From positions 310,001 to 374,000 of the forward strand of contig NZ_JACKZY010000002.1 of the NCBI RefSeq assembly GCF_020833685.1: DNA of 64,000 nucleotides, written 5' to 3'. A program made the translations under genes and the position numbers. This document shows positions 1 to 9,354 of this stretch, in pieces; positions within the stretch are counted from its first letter, which is position 1; the number at the start of each line of letters is the position of its first letter. The DNA comes from Nitratireductor sp. B36 (GTDB lineage Bacteria; Pseudomonadota; Alphaproteobacteria; Rhizobiales; Rhizobiaceae). The notes beneath the pieces are model-generated. The model searched no databases. It was not told the origin of the DNA and was given only the letters and a program-made list of their open reading frames with translations.

Positions 1-711
1 TGTGATGCATTGGTGGTGGTTCCTGGCGAAGCCTCCGGTGACGCTCTTACCATGCGGCTCGATCCCACAGCGATCTCCCTTCTTGTCGGAGCCATGTTCG
101 GCGGCAATCCGGAGCTGCCGGCAATTCCTCTCGAACGTCCGCCTTCTGCTATCGAACGCGATGTCGCAGCACACGCCTTCGACATTTTTGCCAAGGCGCT
201 CAACGGAAAGGGGGCCCGTTCGCTTGGATTGCGGTTGCAGATGCCAACCGTGCTGGCCGGCGCTGACTTTCGACGTTTCGTTGTGCGGGATGGGCCAGGT
301 GTCCGCATCAGATTTACCATTGGCGGGGAAGAACACGGTGGTTTTCTCACTGCTTGGATGCCGCAGCGACTTCTGCTGGAAGTTCGCGACCCTGAAGCAG
401 AAGACAATCGCCAGCAAAGTGCCAAGGCTGCCGACTGGCACAATCGCTTCAGCGATGAGGTTATGCGCTCAAACGTCCGCCTTAAGGCGACCATCCCGCT
501 GATGCGGATGGCGCTTGGGCAACTCGCGTCGCTTCATGAAGGTCAGGTGATCGAGTTTGGCGACGGGGCTCAAGCCGAGGCAAGGCTCGCGGTGCGCGAC
601 AAGACGGTTTTCACCTGTGATTTTGGAAAAGCCGGACATCACTACACGGTGCGGATCAAACAGCCCTTTGACGCCCGAAAGGACGTCGTCGAGGGGCTTC
701 TGGCACAATGA
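1..711 (+). CDS. fliM: Flagellar motor switch protein FliM, C-terminal part (5' truncated by window edge)
   Basis: The reading frame is open from base 1, so the N-terminus lies outside the window. About 236 residues are visible, against roughly 320 in rhizobial FliM. The last 80 or so residues have the SpoA (surface presentation of antigens) fold pattern shared by FliM and FliN, and fliN follows directly. FliM is part of the cytoplasmic C-ring and binds phosphorylated CheY at its N-terminus (not visible here). The identification rests mainly on gene order fliM-fliN-fliG-flhB, as in Sinorhizobium, and on the SpoA-like tail; primary sequence conservation in rhizobial FliM is low. Confidence 0.85.
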   Translation, partial: CDALVVVPGEASGDALTMRLDPTAISLLVGAMFGGNPELPAIPLERPPSAIERDVAAHAFDIFAKALNGKGARSLGLRLQMPTVLAGADFRRFVVRDGPGVRIRFTIGGEEHGGFLTAWMPQRLLLEVRDPEAEDNRQQSAKAADWHNRFSDEVMRSNVRLKATIPLMRMALGQLASLHEGQVIEFGDGAQAEARLAVRDKTVFTCDFGKAGHHYTVRIKQPFDARKDVVEGLLAQ

Positions 712-742
712 TGTGCCAGACAGGCGGTGAAGGAGAATGACC

Positions 743-1123
743 ATGACGAATGCCCAGCCGGAGCCGCAGGAACACGGCGAGGAAGAGCTCAACAAGGCGA
801 TAGAGGAACTGAAGGACGTGCTTCACGAGGAGAGCTCCGGCGGCGAGGAACGGGTCGATTCCTTCTCGGGAAACCCCGACCTCGTCATGAGCATTCCGGT
901 CGAGGTCCAGATTGTTCTCGGCAGTGCCGAGATGCCCGTGTCCCAACTCATGGCCCTTAAAAAGGGATCGACAGTTTCGCTCAACCGCCGGGTCGGCGAG
1001 CCGGTGGAGATCGTCGTGAACGGACGGCGTATCGCTCGGGGTGAGATCACACTGGTTGACAACGACCCGTCTCGCTTCGGGGTTAAACTCACGGAAATCG
1101 CCGGCAAGGCCTCCGTTGAATAA
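743..1123 (+). CDS. fliN: Flagellar motor switch protein FliN
   Basis: A protein of 126 residues with an acidic, low-complexity N-terminal third followed by a SpoA domain (about residues 45-120). The domain carries the typical stretches [10 protein letters not shown] and [17 protein letters not shown]. FliN forms the base of the C-ring together with FliM. An ATG at 737 lies only one base after the AAGGAG ribosome site (730-735), whereas the ATG at 743 has a normal 7-base gap, so I chose 743. It lies 31 bases after fliM and 39 before fliG, within one flagellar operon. Confidence 0.93.
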   Translation: MTNAQPEPQEHGEEELNKAIEELKDVLHEESSGGEERVDSFSGNPDLVMSIPVEVQIVLGSAEMPVSQLMALKKGSTVSLNRRVGEPVEIVVNGRRIARGEITLVDNDPSRFGVKLTEIAGKASVE

Positions 1124-1162
1124 AGCGTAGAACAGTAAGCGGATAGGAAGGTCGGTTCGATC

Positions 1163-2173
1163 ATGACGGAAGCTCTGGCTCTGACACAGGCGCAAAAGGC
1201 TGCCACCATTCTTGTGGCGATGGGCAAGCCCTCTGCAGGGCGTCTCCTGAAATTCTTCAAGCAGGACGAGCTCAAGGCGCTCATGGAAGGAGCGCGTCTG
1301 TTGCGAACCATTCCACAGGCAGAACTCGAAAAAGTTGTCAGTGAGTTCGAAAGCGAATTCACCGAAGGTGCCGGGTTGCTGGATTCGGCCGACAGCATTG
1401 ACACGATTCTCAATGAAACGCTTTCCGAAGAGGAAATGAACCTTCTCATGGGGCGCAATGCGCCAGCGGCGAGTGAGGCCGAAGAGGTCTGGGCCGAACT
1501 TGAGAAGCTTCCTGCGGAAGAACTGATCGAACTCATCTCCGCTGAACACCCACAGGTGATCGCAGCGATTCTGGGCGGTATCGCTCCATCCATCGCCGCG
1601 AAAGTGTTGGTAAGCCTGGACAAAACCCTGCGCACCTCCGTCATCAGTCGAATGGCAGCGACGGGCGAAATGCCCGCCCAGGCGAAGAAGCTTATCGAGA
1701 ACCGCATGAGTGACCTTCTGCGCAATATGCGTGCGGGCAAGGATTCTGCCGTCGGACTGGCGCGCGTGGCGTCTCTGCTCAACGAACTCGACAAGGAGCA
1801 GGCCGATGAGGTTATCCACGAGCTGGAATTGACCGGGACAAGCGATGTGAAAGCGATCCGCTCTCAGCTTTTCAGTTTCGAGGAGATCGTTCTGCTCGAT
1901 CAGAAAGCCCGTGTTGCGCTGTTCGACGGGTTGTCGAGCGAATTGGTCACGCTGGCGCTTCGCAATGCCTCCGAAGCCATCGTCGAAGCGGTGCTATCGG
2001 CGCTTGGCCAGCGCACACGCCGCATGATCGAGGCCGAACTCAGCACCGGTTCGGAGGACGTGCCAGAAGCCGATATCATGCAGGCTCGCAGGCGCATTTC
2101 CGCAAGTGCTGTTCAACTTGCACAACAGGGCAATTTTGTTCTCCCTAGCATGCAGCAGCAGGAAGCAGCCTGA
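1163..2173 (+). CDS. fliG: Flagellar motor switch protein FliG
   Basis: At 336 residues this is a normal FliG length. The protein begins with the helical N-terminal domain that binds FliF. A middle domain follows, with the EHPQVIAAIL stretch typical of FliG near residue 130. The C-terminal torque-generating domain (residues ~230-330) is charged and includes FEEIVLLDQKA. FliG transmits the stator force to the rotor. It sits between fliN and flhB, in the same order as in Sinorhizobium and Agrobacterium. The ribosome site AGGAAGG is about 11 bases upstream of the ATG. Confidence 0.95.
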   Translation: MTEALALTQAQKAATILVAMGKPSAGRLLKFFKQDELKALMEGARLLRTIPQAELEKVVSEFESEFTEGAGLLDSADSIDTILNETLSEEEMNLLMGRNAPAASEAEEVWAELEKLPAEELIELISAEHPQVIAAILGGIAPSIAAKVLVSLDKTLRTSVISRMAATGEMPAQAKKLIENRMSDLLRNMRAGKDSAVGLARVASLLNELDKEQADEVIHELELTGTSDVKAIRSQLFSFEEIVLLDQKARVALFDGLSSELVTLALRNASEAIVEAVLSALGQRTRRMIEAELSTGSEDVPEADIMQARRRISASAVQLAQQGNFVLPSMQQQEAA

Positions 2174-2253
2174 CGCTTTCACGAAGGACAAGCCCGGGTC
2201 GCGATCCGGCACACCGGACTACTGTATTTCCAATCGCTTGAGCGAAGGTCCTG

Positions 2254-3324
2254 ATGGCGGAAGGTGCCGACAAGGAAAGCAAGACCGAAGAGGCAACGGA
2301 AAAGAAGATCCGTGACTCCGTCGACAAGGGTCAATTGCCCTTCTCCAAGGAAGTGCCCGTTTTTGCGTCTTTTCTTGCCATACTGACCTTCGCAATATTC
2401 TTCGCGCAGGACAGCGCGATGCGGCTCGGCAGTTTTCTCTCCATTTTTTTGGAGCGGGCGGATGGCTGGTCGCTGGAGACGCGCTCCGATGCGATGGCGA
2501 TCTACCAGCTTGTGTTTGTGGAGATCGCGAAGGTTGTCGGCGTCGTTATGGCTCTTCTTGTGACCGCTGGTATTGCTGCTTCGGTTTTTCAGAACACACC
2601 GCGTTTTGTCCTTGATCGGGTGAAGCCGAAGCTGTCGCGCATTTCTCTGAAAGAGGGCTGGAGCCGGATTTTCGGCGCCAAGGGTTTCGTCGAGTTCGCA
2701 AAATCGCTGGGCAAGATCATCGTTGCCGGCGGCTTTCTCATTCTTGCGATGCGCGAGGCAGAGACGCGACTGCTCGCGGGCATGATCACCAATCCAGTCG
2801 AGTTTACCTCGGTCATTCGCGATATCGCGGTTCAAAGTCTCGTCGTTGTGACGCTTGTGGTGGCGGTTATCGCGGTCGCCGACCTTTTCTGGTCTCGCCA
2901 TCAATGGCGCGTGGACCTGCGCATGACCAGGCAGGAGGTCAAGGACGAGCACAAGCAGACTGAAGGTGACCCGATCGTCAAGGCGCGCTTGCGCTCACTT
3001 GCGCGTGATCGGGCTCGCCAGCGCATGATGTCAGCAGTGCCTCAAGCCACACTGGTTATAGCCAATCCAACCCACTTTGCGATCGCATTGCGGTATCGCC
3101 GCGATGAGGATGCGGCGCCCGTGGTGCTGGCAAAGGGGCAGGATCTTATTGCGCTTCGCATCAGGGAAATTGCCACCGAGCACGGCATTCCAGTGTTCGA
3201 AGAACCGGTGCTCGCGCGCTCCATGTACAAACAAGTTTCGATTGATAGTTTGATTCCGTCACAGTTTTACAAAGCTGTCGCGGAGTTGATCCGTCGCATC
3301 TACAGAACCGGTGAGAGACCGTAG
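2254..3324 (+). CDS. flhB: Flagellar type III export switch protein FlhB
   Basis: A 356-residue protein with a charged N-terminus, four hydrophobic segments in the first ~215 residues and a cytoplasmic C-terminal domain. That domain contains the autocleavage motif NPTH (N at about residue 271), where cleavage between N and P switches export from rod/hook to filament substrates. This motif makes the assignment secure. The start at 2254 has an AAGG ribosome site just upstream. The 80-base gap from fliG shows no terminator, so it probably shares the fliM-fliN-fliG transcript. Confidence 0.96.
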   Translation: MAEGADKESKTEEATEKKIRDSVDKGQLPFSKEVPVFASFLAILTFAIFFAQDSAMRLGSFLSIFLERADGWSLETRSDAMAIYQLVFVEIAKVVGVVMALLVTAGIAASVFQNTPRFVLDRVKPKLSRISLKEGWSRIFGAKGFVEFAKSLGKIIVAGGFLILAMREAETRLLAGMITNPVEFTSVIRDIAVQSLVVVTLVVAVIAVADLFWSRHQWRVDLRMTRQEVKDEHKQTEGDPIVKARLRSLARDRARQRMMSAVPQATLVIANPTHFAIALRYRRDEDAAPVVLAKGQDLIALRIREIATEHGIPVFEEPVLARSMYKQVSIDSLIPSQFYKAVAELIRRIYRTGERP

Positions 3325-3340
3325 TCAGCAGGGATACATT

Positions 3341-3781
3341 ATGGATAAGCAGCCGCATTCGCCTGCTCGCGAAATCATCGTTGCCAATGCCATACGCGCA
3401 GTGGCGAACGAGTTGCGTCTTATCGACGTGGCCGACTATATCGCGTTTATTCGGCTGGAGAGCCTGGCGAGTGTCGCTGATATCGTTGAATCTGCTGCAG
3501 AGCTTTATTTCATGCCGGGTACGCTGCGTCTGGGGCACGGCTGTGACGCCCATGTGACATGGAGCGGAAGCCCGCGCATTTCGCTCGATCTGGAATTGCG
3601 CCCGCAGGGTGCCACGGTCTATTTCACCTTGGAACTCAGCGCCGACAATGCGGGCGTTGAAGTCAATTACGTGGCGTTTGACAATCCGTCCGATGATCCT
3701 GAGGTGAACTCACGTTATCTGGCCGAAGCCTTGCAGGCTTCGCGGATCGTGCGTAGCGAAAGGCCGCTCATCAACGGATGA
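3341..3781 (+). CDS. Conserved hypothetical protein downstream of flhB
   Basis: A 146-residue soluble protein with no signal peptide or membrane segment. The N-terminal half is predicted helical (AREIIVANAIRAVANEL) and the second half is strand-rich with a conserved-looking RISLDLELRPQG stretch. I do not recognise a named family. The frame stays open upstream to 3311, overlapping the end of flhB, but the ATG at 3341 gives the more natural N-terminus. Close placement behind flhB and convergence with visR suggest a flagellar or motility role; this is inference from location only. Confidence 0.7.
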   Translation: MDKQPHSPAREIIVANAIRAVANELRLIDVADYIAFIRLESLASVADIVESAAELYFMPGTLRLGHGCDAHVTWSGSPRISLDLELRPQGATVYFTLELSADNAGVEVNYVAFDNPSDDPEVNSRYLAEALQASRIVRSERPLING

Positions 3782-3823
3782 TCTTCGGGCTTGCGGGCCA
3801 GCATTGGCGCGGAAGATGGCCGG

Positions 3824-4483
3824 CTAGTCAATCAGTCCCTTGCGAAGCGCCTTGGCAACTGCGTGAACGCGGTTAACCGCGTTGAGCTTTTGCGTCGTGT
3901 TTGCCAGATATTGGTTTGCAGTATGTACCGATAGCCCAAGGCGCTTGGCGATTTCCTCGCTGGTCAATCCGTTGGCGGTCAGTTTCAAACACTGCAGTTC
4001 GCGTTTGGAAATGGTCGGGCTTGCGCTTTCCGCAGGGTGTGGGTCTCGTTCGATAAGTTGCGCGAAAAGAACGTGACACTGACTATGAAGATCAAAGAGA
4101 ACATCGCGATCCAGACGGATGTTCTGGCCGAGAATGAAAACTGCACCATGATTTCGCTGATCCGTGGCGAGCGGTAGGATCAGGCCACTCCCCGCGTCAA
4201 TCGGGGAGATTTCCTCCCAGTGCATGCCCGACGTCTCCTCAGGCATGGCAATCCCCCAGAACAGGGGATGGAAGGTTTCAGAAAGCTTGTCCGCAAAGCG
4301 TTTGGGTAATCGACTTGCGAACTCGATACTTTCGCTTCCCTGTTCGGTGGGCTGCCCTGTCAGACACGGGGTCAGGCGGGGTTTTGAGACGCCTTGGACC
4401 AGATAAAGATGAAACCGGTCAGCGCCGATGCTTTCGCTGAGCTCCTGCAGCTCGTCTGCGATGTCCGAAAGCATCCCCGTCAT
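3824..4483 (-). CDS. visR: LuxR-type flagellar regulator VisR
   Basis: A 219-residue protein. The N-terminal part resembles an autoinducer-binding-like domain. Residues ~155-215 form a LuxR helix-turn-helix (KRELQCLKLTANGLTSEEIA, then RLGLSVHTANQYLANTTQKL). In Sinorhizobium, VisN and VisR act as a heterodimer at the top of the flagellar hierarchy, activating rem. The location next to the fliM-flhB group and the tandem arrangement match that pair. It is the second gene of a two-gene minus-strand operon, 6 bases after visN, and converges on the flhB-side genes. Confidence 0.85.
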   Translation of the reverse strand: MTGMLSDIADELQELSESIGADRFHLYLVQGVSKPRLTPCLTGQPTEQGSESIEFASRLPKRFADKLSETFHPLFWGIAMPEETSGMHWEEISPIDAGSGLILPLATDQRNHGAVFILGQNIRLDRDVLFDLHSQCHVLFAQLIERDPHPAESASPTISKRELQCLKLTANGLTSEEIAKRLGLSVHTANQYLANTTQKLNAVNRVHAVAKALRKGLID

Positions 4484-4489
4484 TCCGAT

Positions 4490-5182
4490 CTATATGAGTC
4501 CGTTGCGAATGGCAGTTGCAATCGCCATAGCGCGGTTCTTGGCCGCCAGCTTGTGGATCGCGTGGGCGACATAACTGTTCACCGTGTTCGATGACACGTT
4601 GATGATAAGGGAGACCTCATCGGCCGTTTTTCCTTCAGAAACCCAATAGAGGCACTCCCGCTCCCGTTCGGAGAGCGGCTCGCCGACTGGATTTGCTATT
4701 GTCTTGTAGCCTGAGAGAAGGTGACAAAGCCCCATCTGCAATCGACGCAGCTCGGCGAGATCAAGCGTGTCGGTCTGATTGGTGGATATCAGTGCGATGT
4801 AGCGCTTCTTGCCTGATGGCAGTTTGAGAAGGAACACCTCTTGCTGCTGATGCAGCGAAAGGTTCGCCACCTCATCGCAAGCCAGGAGCGCAGACAGTGC
4901 GAGCGGGTGCCAGCCGCGCGGCATCGCACCCGGAAAGGTTGAAATGGAGCTTTCCACGAGCCGCGTAATCGCGGTCAGCCCCACATCTTCGATCGTGTCG
5001 AAGGTCCAGTTGGAAACGAGAATGCTTGCCATGCCCGTGGCACTGTCTGGTGCAGCTTCCGCGATGAGGTAGGAGACAGGCTCGCCAGACCGGCAATACC
5101 CGCGCGCAAGGTTGGAGAGATCGCGCCGCGATACGGTCTTGGACAGCCTTGCAGGGCGTTTCTCGCGTGTCTCAGTCGCCAT
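4490..5182 (-). CDS. visN: LuxR-type flagellar regulator VisN
   Basis: A 230-residue LuxR-family protein. The N-terminal ~150 residues are a ligand-domain-like region without recognisable acyl-homoserine-lactone ligands. The C-terminal helix-turn-helix (about residues 165-228) begins LSERERECLYWVSEGKTADE. It is the promoter-proximal gene of the visN-visR pair, which in rhizobia controls all flagellar, chemotaxis and motor genes. The N-terminal 30 residues are very basic and arginine-rich. Which of the two genes is called N or R follows operon order in Sinorhizobium. Confidence 0.82.
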   Translation of the reverse strand: MATETREKRPARLSKTVSRRDLSNLARGYCRSGEPVSYLIAEAAPDSATGMASILVSNWTFDTIEDVGLTAITRLVESSISTFPGAMPRGWHPLALSALLACDEVANLSLHQQQEVFLLKLPSGKKRYIALISTNQTDTLDLAELRRLQMGLCHLLSGYKTIANPVGEPLSERERECLYWVSEGKTADEVSLIINVSSNTVNSYVAHAIHKLAAKNRAMAIATAIRNGLI

Positions 5183-5435
5183 TCGGTTTCACCGCAAATC
5201 CGCACCTTCAACGATCGGTGCCAAGGTTTCGCGGATACGCAATACGAAGCCCGCTAAATGCCCGTTCCATACAAATCTGATGGCGAAAGGGCCGGTAAAA
5301 TGAGAACCGGTCGTTCCATTACGAGCTGCACAAAAGGGACGATCCAAAGTGGACGTTCGGAAGCCCCAGTAACTTCATTATGGTTAGGTAAGCTTTCGAT
5401 TCGGGTCAAGAAATCCTGCGCGTGCTTCAAACGTT

Positions 5436-6524
5436 TCAAATATGAAGGAATGAGCGGCCCTCTTCGCTGAAAAGATGCATCTTTTCAGGCGCTGCAGTGA
5501 TGCGGAGGCGATCTCCCTTGGCGTATTTCTGGACACCCGCCAGTTTCACGACGATCGCGTCATCCACATCTTTCACGTGTAAATAAACATTGGTGACTTC
5601 ACCCAGCCGCTCGACGAAGTGCACATCGCCTTCGAAAAGGAAGTCGTCCTTATCTGCGATTCGCAGGTCTTCGGGGCGGACGCCGAAGTGGCACCGGGTG
5701 CCAGAGAGCGGTTCCGGGGAGGGAATGGGAACCGTGGTCTTCCGTCCACCTAGGCTGATAAGAGTGTTGTCGCCGGTTCTTTCGACCCGGGCCGGCTGGA
5801 TGTTCATGGCGGGCGAGCCGATGAAACGGGCGACGAACAGGTTTGCTGGTTTTTCATAGAGGTCAATTGGCGCCCCCACCTGCTCGATATGACCCGAGGA
5901 CAGGACCACAATGCGGTCGGCGAGCGTCATCGCTTCCACCTGATCATGGGTGACATAGATCATGGTCGTTTCGGGCATGGAGCTTTTCAGCTTGGCAATC
6001 TCAATGCGTGTGGCAACACGAAGCGCAGCGTCGAGATTGGACAAGGGTTCATCGAACAGAAACACTTTCGGATTGCGGACGATGGCCCGACCGATTGCCA
6101 CGCGTTGACGTTGACCGCCCGAGAGGGCCTTAGGCAGGCGACCGAGATATGGAGTAAGCTGCAGAATTTCAGCGGCAGCGTGTACGCGCTTGTCGATCTC
6201 ATCCTTCGGGGCTTTGGCGATCTTCATGCCGAAGGCCATGTTATCGTAGACTGTCATATGGGGGTATAGCGCGTAGGACTGAAACACCATGGCGATGCCG
6301 CGCTGGGAAGGTGGGATGTCGTTGACCCGTTCGCCACCGATGAACATGTCTCCACCGGAGATGTTTTCCAGACCGGCGATCATGCGCAGCAGGGTGGACT
6401 TACCGCAGCCCGACGGGCCGACGAAAACGATGAACTCGCCATCCTCGATCTTCAGATCGATCCCGTGGATGACCTTTGTAGCGCCATAGCTTTTTTGAAT
6501 GTTCTTCAAATCGAGCGCTGTCAT
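5436..6524 (-). CDS. aglK: Alpha-glucoside ABC transporter ATPase AglK
   Basis: A 362-residue MalK/UgpC-type ATPase. It has Walker A GPSGCGKST near residue 37, signature LSGGQRQ near 135, Walker B VFLFDEP, an H-loop (YVTHDQ) and a C-terminal regulatory OB-fold region (~240-360). It energises the AglEFG importer. The start at 6524 overlaps the aglA stop by the ATGA arrangement, and a longer upstream reading frame is only the antisense-like extension into aglA. It is the last gene of aglEFGAK. I see no clear terminator in the 253 bases that follow. Confidence 0.93.
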   Translation of the reverse strand: MTALDLKNIQKSYGATKVIHGIDLKIEDGEFIVFVGPSGCGKSTLLRMIAGLENISGGDMFIGGERVNDIPPSQRGIAMVFQSYALYPHMTVYDNMAFGMKIAKAPKDEIDKRVHAAAEILQLTPYLGRLPKALSGGQRQRVAIGRAIVRNPKVFLFDEPLSNLDAALRVATRIEIAKLKSSMPETTMIYVTHDQVEAMTLADRIVVLSSGHIEQVGAPIDLYEKPANLFVARFIGSPAMNIQPARVERTGDNTLISLGGRKTTVPIPSPEPLSGTRCHFGVRPEDLRIADKDDFLFEGDVHFVERLGEVTNVYLHVKDVDDAIVVKLAGVQKYAKGDRLRITAAPEKMHLFSEEGRSFLHI

Positions 6525-8209
6525 TTTCTCACTCCCCGACTGCCGAACCAGCATCCATATGGCGGCAATTTCAAAAGGTTGTTCTCCATCACGCCGTCGG
6601 CCTCGGCGTCTTCCATGGTCGCATACGCTTCCAGATCCAGTGAAAGCTCGACGGGATGCCCGGTCATGTTGATGGCAATGATGATCGTGTGTGCCGCCAT
6701 CGAGCGCTCGAAAAGGAGGACGTCCGATCCCGCTTCGCGAAACGTTATGTCGCCCTTGGCGAACACCGGATGCCGCGAGCGGAAGGCAAGCGTTTTGCGA
6801 TAATGGGAGAGGAGGGAGCCCGGTCTGTCCTGGGCGGAGACCGCCAGATGCAGATGCTCCGGTGGAACGGGAAGCCATGGTTTTACGCCCGAGAACCCGG
6901 CGTTAACCTGTGTTTCCGACCACACCATCGGCGTTCGGCAGCCATCGCGCCCCTTGAAGGTAGGCCAGAACTGGATGCCATATGGATCCTGCAGGTCCTT
7001 GAAGTCGAGCACCGCTTCCGTGAGGCCCAGTTCTTCTCCTTGATAGAGACAAACAGAACCGCGCAGCGTCAGAAGCAGCGTTGTCGTCATCTTGAGGAAG
7101 GCTTCGCGGTCATGCACCTGGTCGGCCCAACGCGAGGCGTGGCGCACCACATCATGGTTGGAAAAGCTCCAGCATGACCAGCCGTCGGGAGCTTTCTCCT
7201 CGAAAGCTTCGATGACCTGGCGGACGCGTTGCGGCGTCAGTTTCTCCTGCGACAGAAAATCGAAAGAGTAGCACATGTGCACCTTGTCGCCGCCGCTTGT
7301 GTATTGGGCAACGATGTCGAGCCCGCGCTGAGCGTCGCCCACTTCGCCGACGGCGGTAGTGCCGGGATACTCATCGAGCAGGGCGCGAAAACGCTTCAGG
7401 AATTCGAGGTTTTCAGGCTGATTCTTGTCGTAGAGATGGTCCTGATAATTGTAGGGATTGACCGCCGGAGCGATGGATGCGTTGCGGCGCTCCTGTTGGA
7501 GCGGGGGATTGTCTTCAAGCCCTGCCGAGTGAACGTAGAAATTGATCGTGTCGAGGCGGAAGCCATCGACGCCGCGCTCGAGCCAAAAGCGGACCGTATC
7601 GAGTAGCGCATCCTGCACGTCCGGATTGTGGAAGTTGAGATCCGGCTGGCTCGCAAGGAAATTATGCAGGTAGTACTGGCATCGGCTCGTATCCCACTGC
7701 CAGGCCGAGCCGCCGAAGATTGACAGCCAGTTGTTCGGCGGGCTGCCATCGGGCTTCGGATCGGCCCAGACATACCAGTCTGCGCGCGGATTGGTACGGT
7801 TCTGCCGGCTTTCTACAAACCATGGATGCTGATCGGAAGAGTGCGAAATCACCTGATCGATCATCACCTTGAGATCGAGCCGATGCGCCTCCGTGATCAT
7901 GGCGTCGAAATCGGCCAGCGTGCCGAACATCGGATCCACTTCCTTGTAGTCGGACACGTCATATCCGAAGTCGAGCATGGGGGATTTGAAGAATGGCGAG
8001 ATCCAGATCGCATCGACGCCGAGCGAAGCTATATAGGGCAGGCGCTGGGTGATCCCTTTCAGGTCACCGATGCCATCGCCGTTGGAATCCTGAAAGGAGC
8101 GCGGATAGATCTGGTATATGACTGCGCCGCGCCACCAGTCGGCGTCTTCCGTGTGTCGGCTCATGGCTCCAGGAGCATGTTCGAAGGGAACATCATGCAG
8201 AACATTCAT
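6521..8209 (-). CDS. aglA: Alpha-glucosidase AglA (GH13)
   Basis: A 562-residue cytoplasmic glycoside hydrolase family 13 enzyme of the oligo-1,6-glucosidase/sucrase type. It shows the N-terminal barrel signature WWRGAVIYQIYPRSF. The conserved regions are DGFRLDTI (nucleophile Asp), AVGEVGD (acid/base Glu) and FSNHDVVR (transition-state Asp). It hydrolyses imported alpha-glucosides such as sucrose, maltose or trehalose inside the cell. The start at 8209 has an AAAGGAGG site upstream, 8 bases after the aglG stop. Position between aglG and aglK matches the Sinorhizobium operon. Confidence 0.94.
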   Translation of the reverse strand: MNVLHDVPFEHAPGAMSRHTEDADWWRGAVIYQIYPRSFQDSNGDGIGDLKGITQRLPYIASLGVDAIWISPFFKSPMLDFGYDVSDYKEVDPMFGTLADFDAMITEAHRLDLKVMIDQVISHSSDQHPWFVESRQNRTNPRADWYVWADPKPDGSPPNNWLSIFGGSAWQWDTSRCQYYLHNFLASQPDLNFHNPDVQDALLDTVRFWLERGVDGFRLDTINFYVHSAGLEDNPPLQQERRNASIAPAVNPYNYQDHLYDKNQPENLEFLKRFRALLDEYPGTTAVGEVGDAQRGLDIVAQYTSGGDKVHMCYSFDFLSQEKLTPQRVRQVIEAFEEKAPDGWSCWSFSNHDVVRHASRWADQVHDREAFLKMTTTLLLTLRGSVCLYQGEELGLTEAVLDFKDLQDPYGIQFWPTFKGRDGCRTPMVWSETQVNAGFSGVKPWLPVPPEHLHLAVSAQDRPGSLLSHYRKTLAFRSRHPVFAKGDITFREAGSDVLLFERSMAAHTIIIAINMTGHPVELSLDLEAYATMEDAEADGVMENNLLKLPPYGCWFGSRGVRK

Positions 8210-8217
8210 GGGAGCGG

Positions 8218-9354
8218 TCAGCCTCCTTTGACGGACCCGGCAAGAAGGCCGCGGACCAAATAACGTTGCAATGCGAAGAAAACGAGAATGGGCACCACAA
8301 TGGCCACAAAGGCCGAGGCGGTAAGAATTTCCCAGTTGCCGCCGCGTGAACCGAGCAATTCGCGCAGACGCCCCGTCAGTACCAGTTGCTCTTCGTTGTT
8401 GCCGAGGAAGACGGTGGCGACGAGCAGATCGTTCCACACCCAGAGGAACTGGAAGATGGCGAAGGAGGCCAGCGCAGGAAACGACAGCGGCAGAATAATT
8501 TTTCGGAAGATTTCGAAATCCGAGGCGCCATCCACGCGTGCGCTCTCGATGATTTCGCGTGGCAGGCCAGCCATATAATTGCGTAGGAGATAGATGGCGA
8601 GCGGCAGGCCGAAGCCGGTATGCGCAAGCCAGATGCCGATGAACGATTTACCGATGCCGACCGTGTTGTAAAGACGCAGGAGCGGGATGAGCGACATCTG
8701 AAGCGGCACGACCAGCAGGCCGACGATGGCGGCGAGCAGTAGCGCGCGGCCGGGGAACTCCATCCATGCAAGCGCATAAGCTGCATAGGCAGCAATCAGG
8801 ATGGGAATGACGGTGGCCGGAATGGTCACGGTCATCGTGTTGATGAAACTTTTTCCAAGCCCCTCCGAGAACAGCACGTTCTCATAATTCTCCGTCGTGA
8901 ATTTCGGCGGTTCCACGGTGCTTACGAAGATGCGCTGACCGCGCCCGGGTTCGGGTTTTTCCGAGTAAGCAATCGTATAGTCGCCATCGGTGTCGACGGT
9001 CAGCATGCCGCCGTCGCGCAATTCGGCATTTTCTCCGACGGCAAACGCAGAGGGTTCACGCGAGGAAATGCCAAAGCCGGTGACCTCGCCACTGTTGCCC
9101 TCGAATACATTCCCGGTGAGCACATACCGGCCTTCCTGAAGCCTTGCCTCTTCAGGTGGCGCCGAACGTGCGACGAGATTGCGCTCGGATGAGGTCAGAG
9201 CTGTCCACCAGCCACTTACGGCCAGCTGATCCTTGTCGCGCAAGGAGGAAACGAGAATGCCGAGCGTGGGAAGCGTCCAAAGGGCCACGAGGAGGATAAC
9301 GGAAATATTGACAACCCATGCAAGTGCGGGCCGGGAGCCGACGGGCGTGCTCAT
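8218..9354 (-). CDS. aglG: Alpha-glucoside ABC transporter permease AglG
   Basis: A 378-residue inner-membrane permease of the MalG type. The first membrane helix lies near residues 15-35. A periplasmic loop of ~110 residues (about 35-145) follows, which is why the protein is longer than the usual 280. Five further helices follow, with the EAA-type cytoplasmic loop (ESARVDGASDFEIFRKIILP). The start overlaps the aglF stop (ATGA). The long loop is typical of AglG and MalG-like subunits acting on larger sugars and probably contacts the binding protein. Confidence 0.92.
   Translation of the reverse strand: MSTPVGSRPALAWVVNISVILLVALWTLPTLGILVSSLRDKDQLAVSGWWTALTSSERNLVARSAPPEEARLQEGRYVLTGNVFEGNSGEVTGFGISSREPSAFAVGENAELRDGGMLTVDTDGDYTIAYSEKPEPGRGQRIFVSTVEPPKFTTENYENVLFSEGLGKSFINTMTVTIPATVIPILIAAYAAYALAWMEFPGRALLLAAIVGLLVVPLQMSLIPLLRLYNTVGIGKSFIGIWLAHTGFGLPLAIYLLRNYMAGLPREIIESARVDGASDFEIFRKIILPLSFPALASFAIFQFLWVWNDLLVATVFLGNNEEQLVLTGRLRELLGSRGGNWEILTASAFVAIVVPILVFFALQRYLVRGLLAGSVKGG

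Noticed and set aside
656..1819. Long minus-strand open frame (387 codons) opposite fliN and fliG
   Set aside because: It lies antisense to two clear flagellar genes, has arginine/histidine-rich composition typical of shadow frames in GC-rich DNA and no ribosome site or family resemblance.
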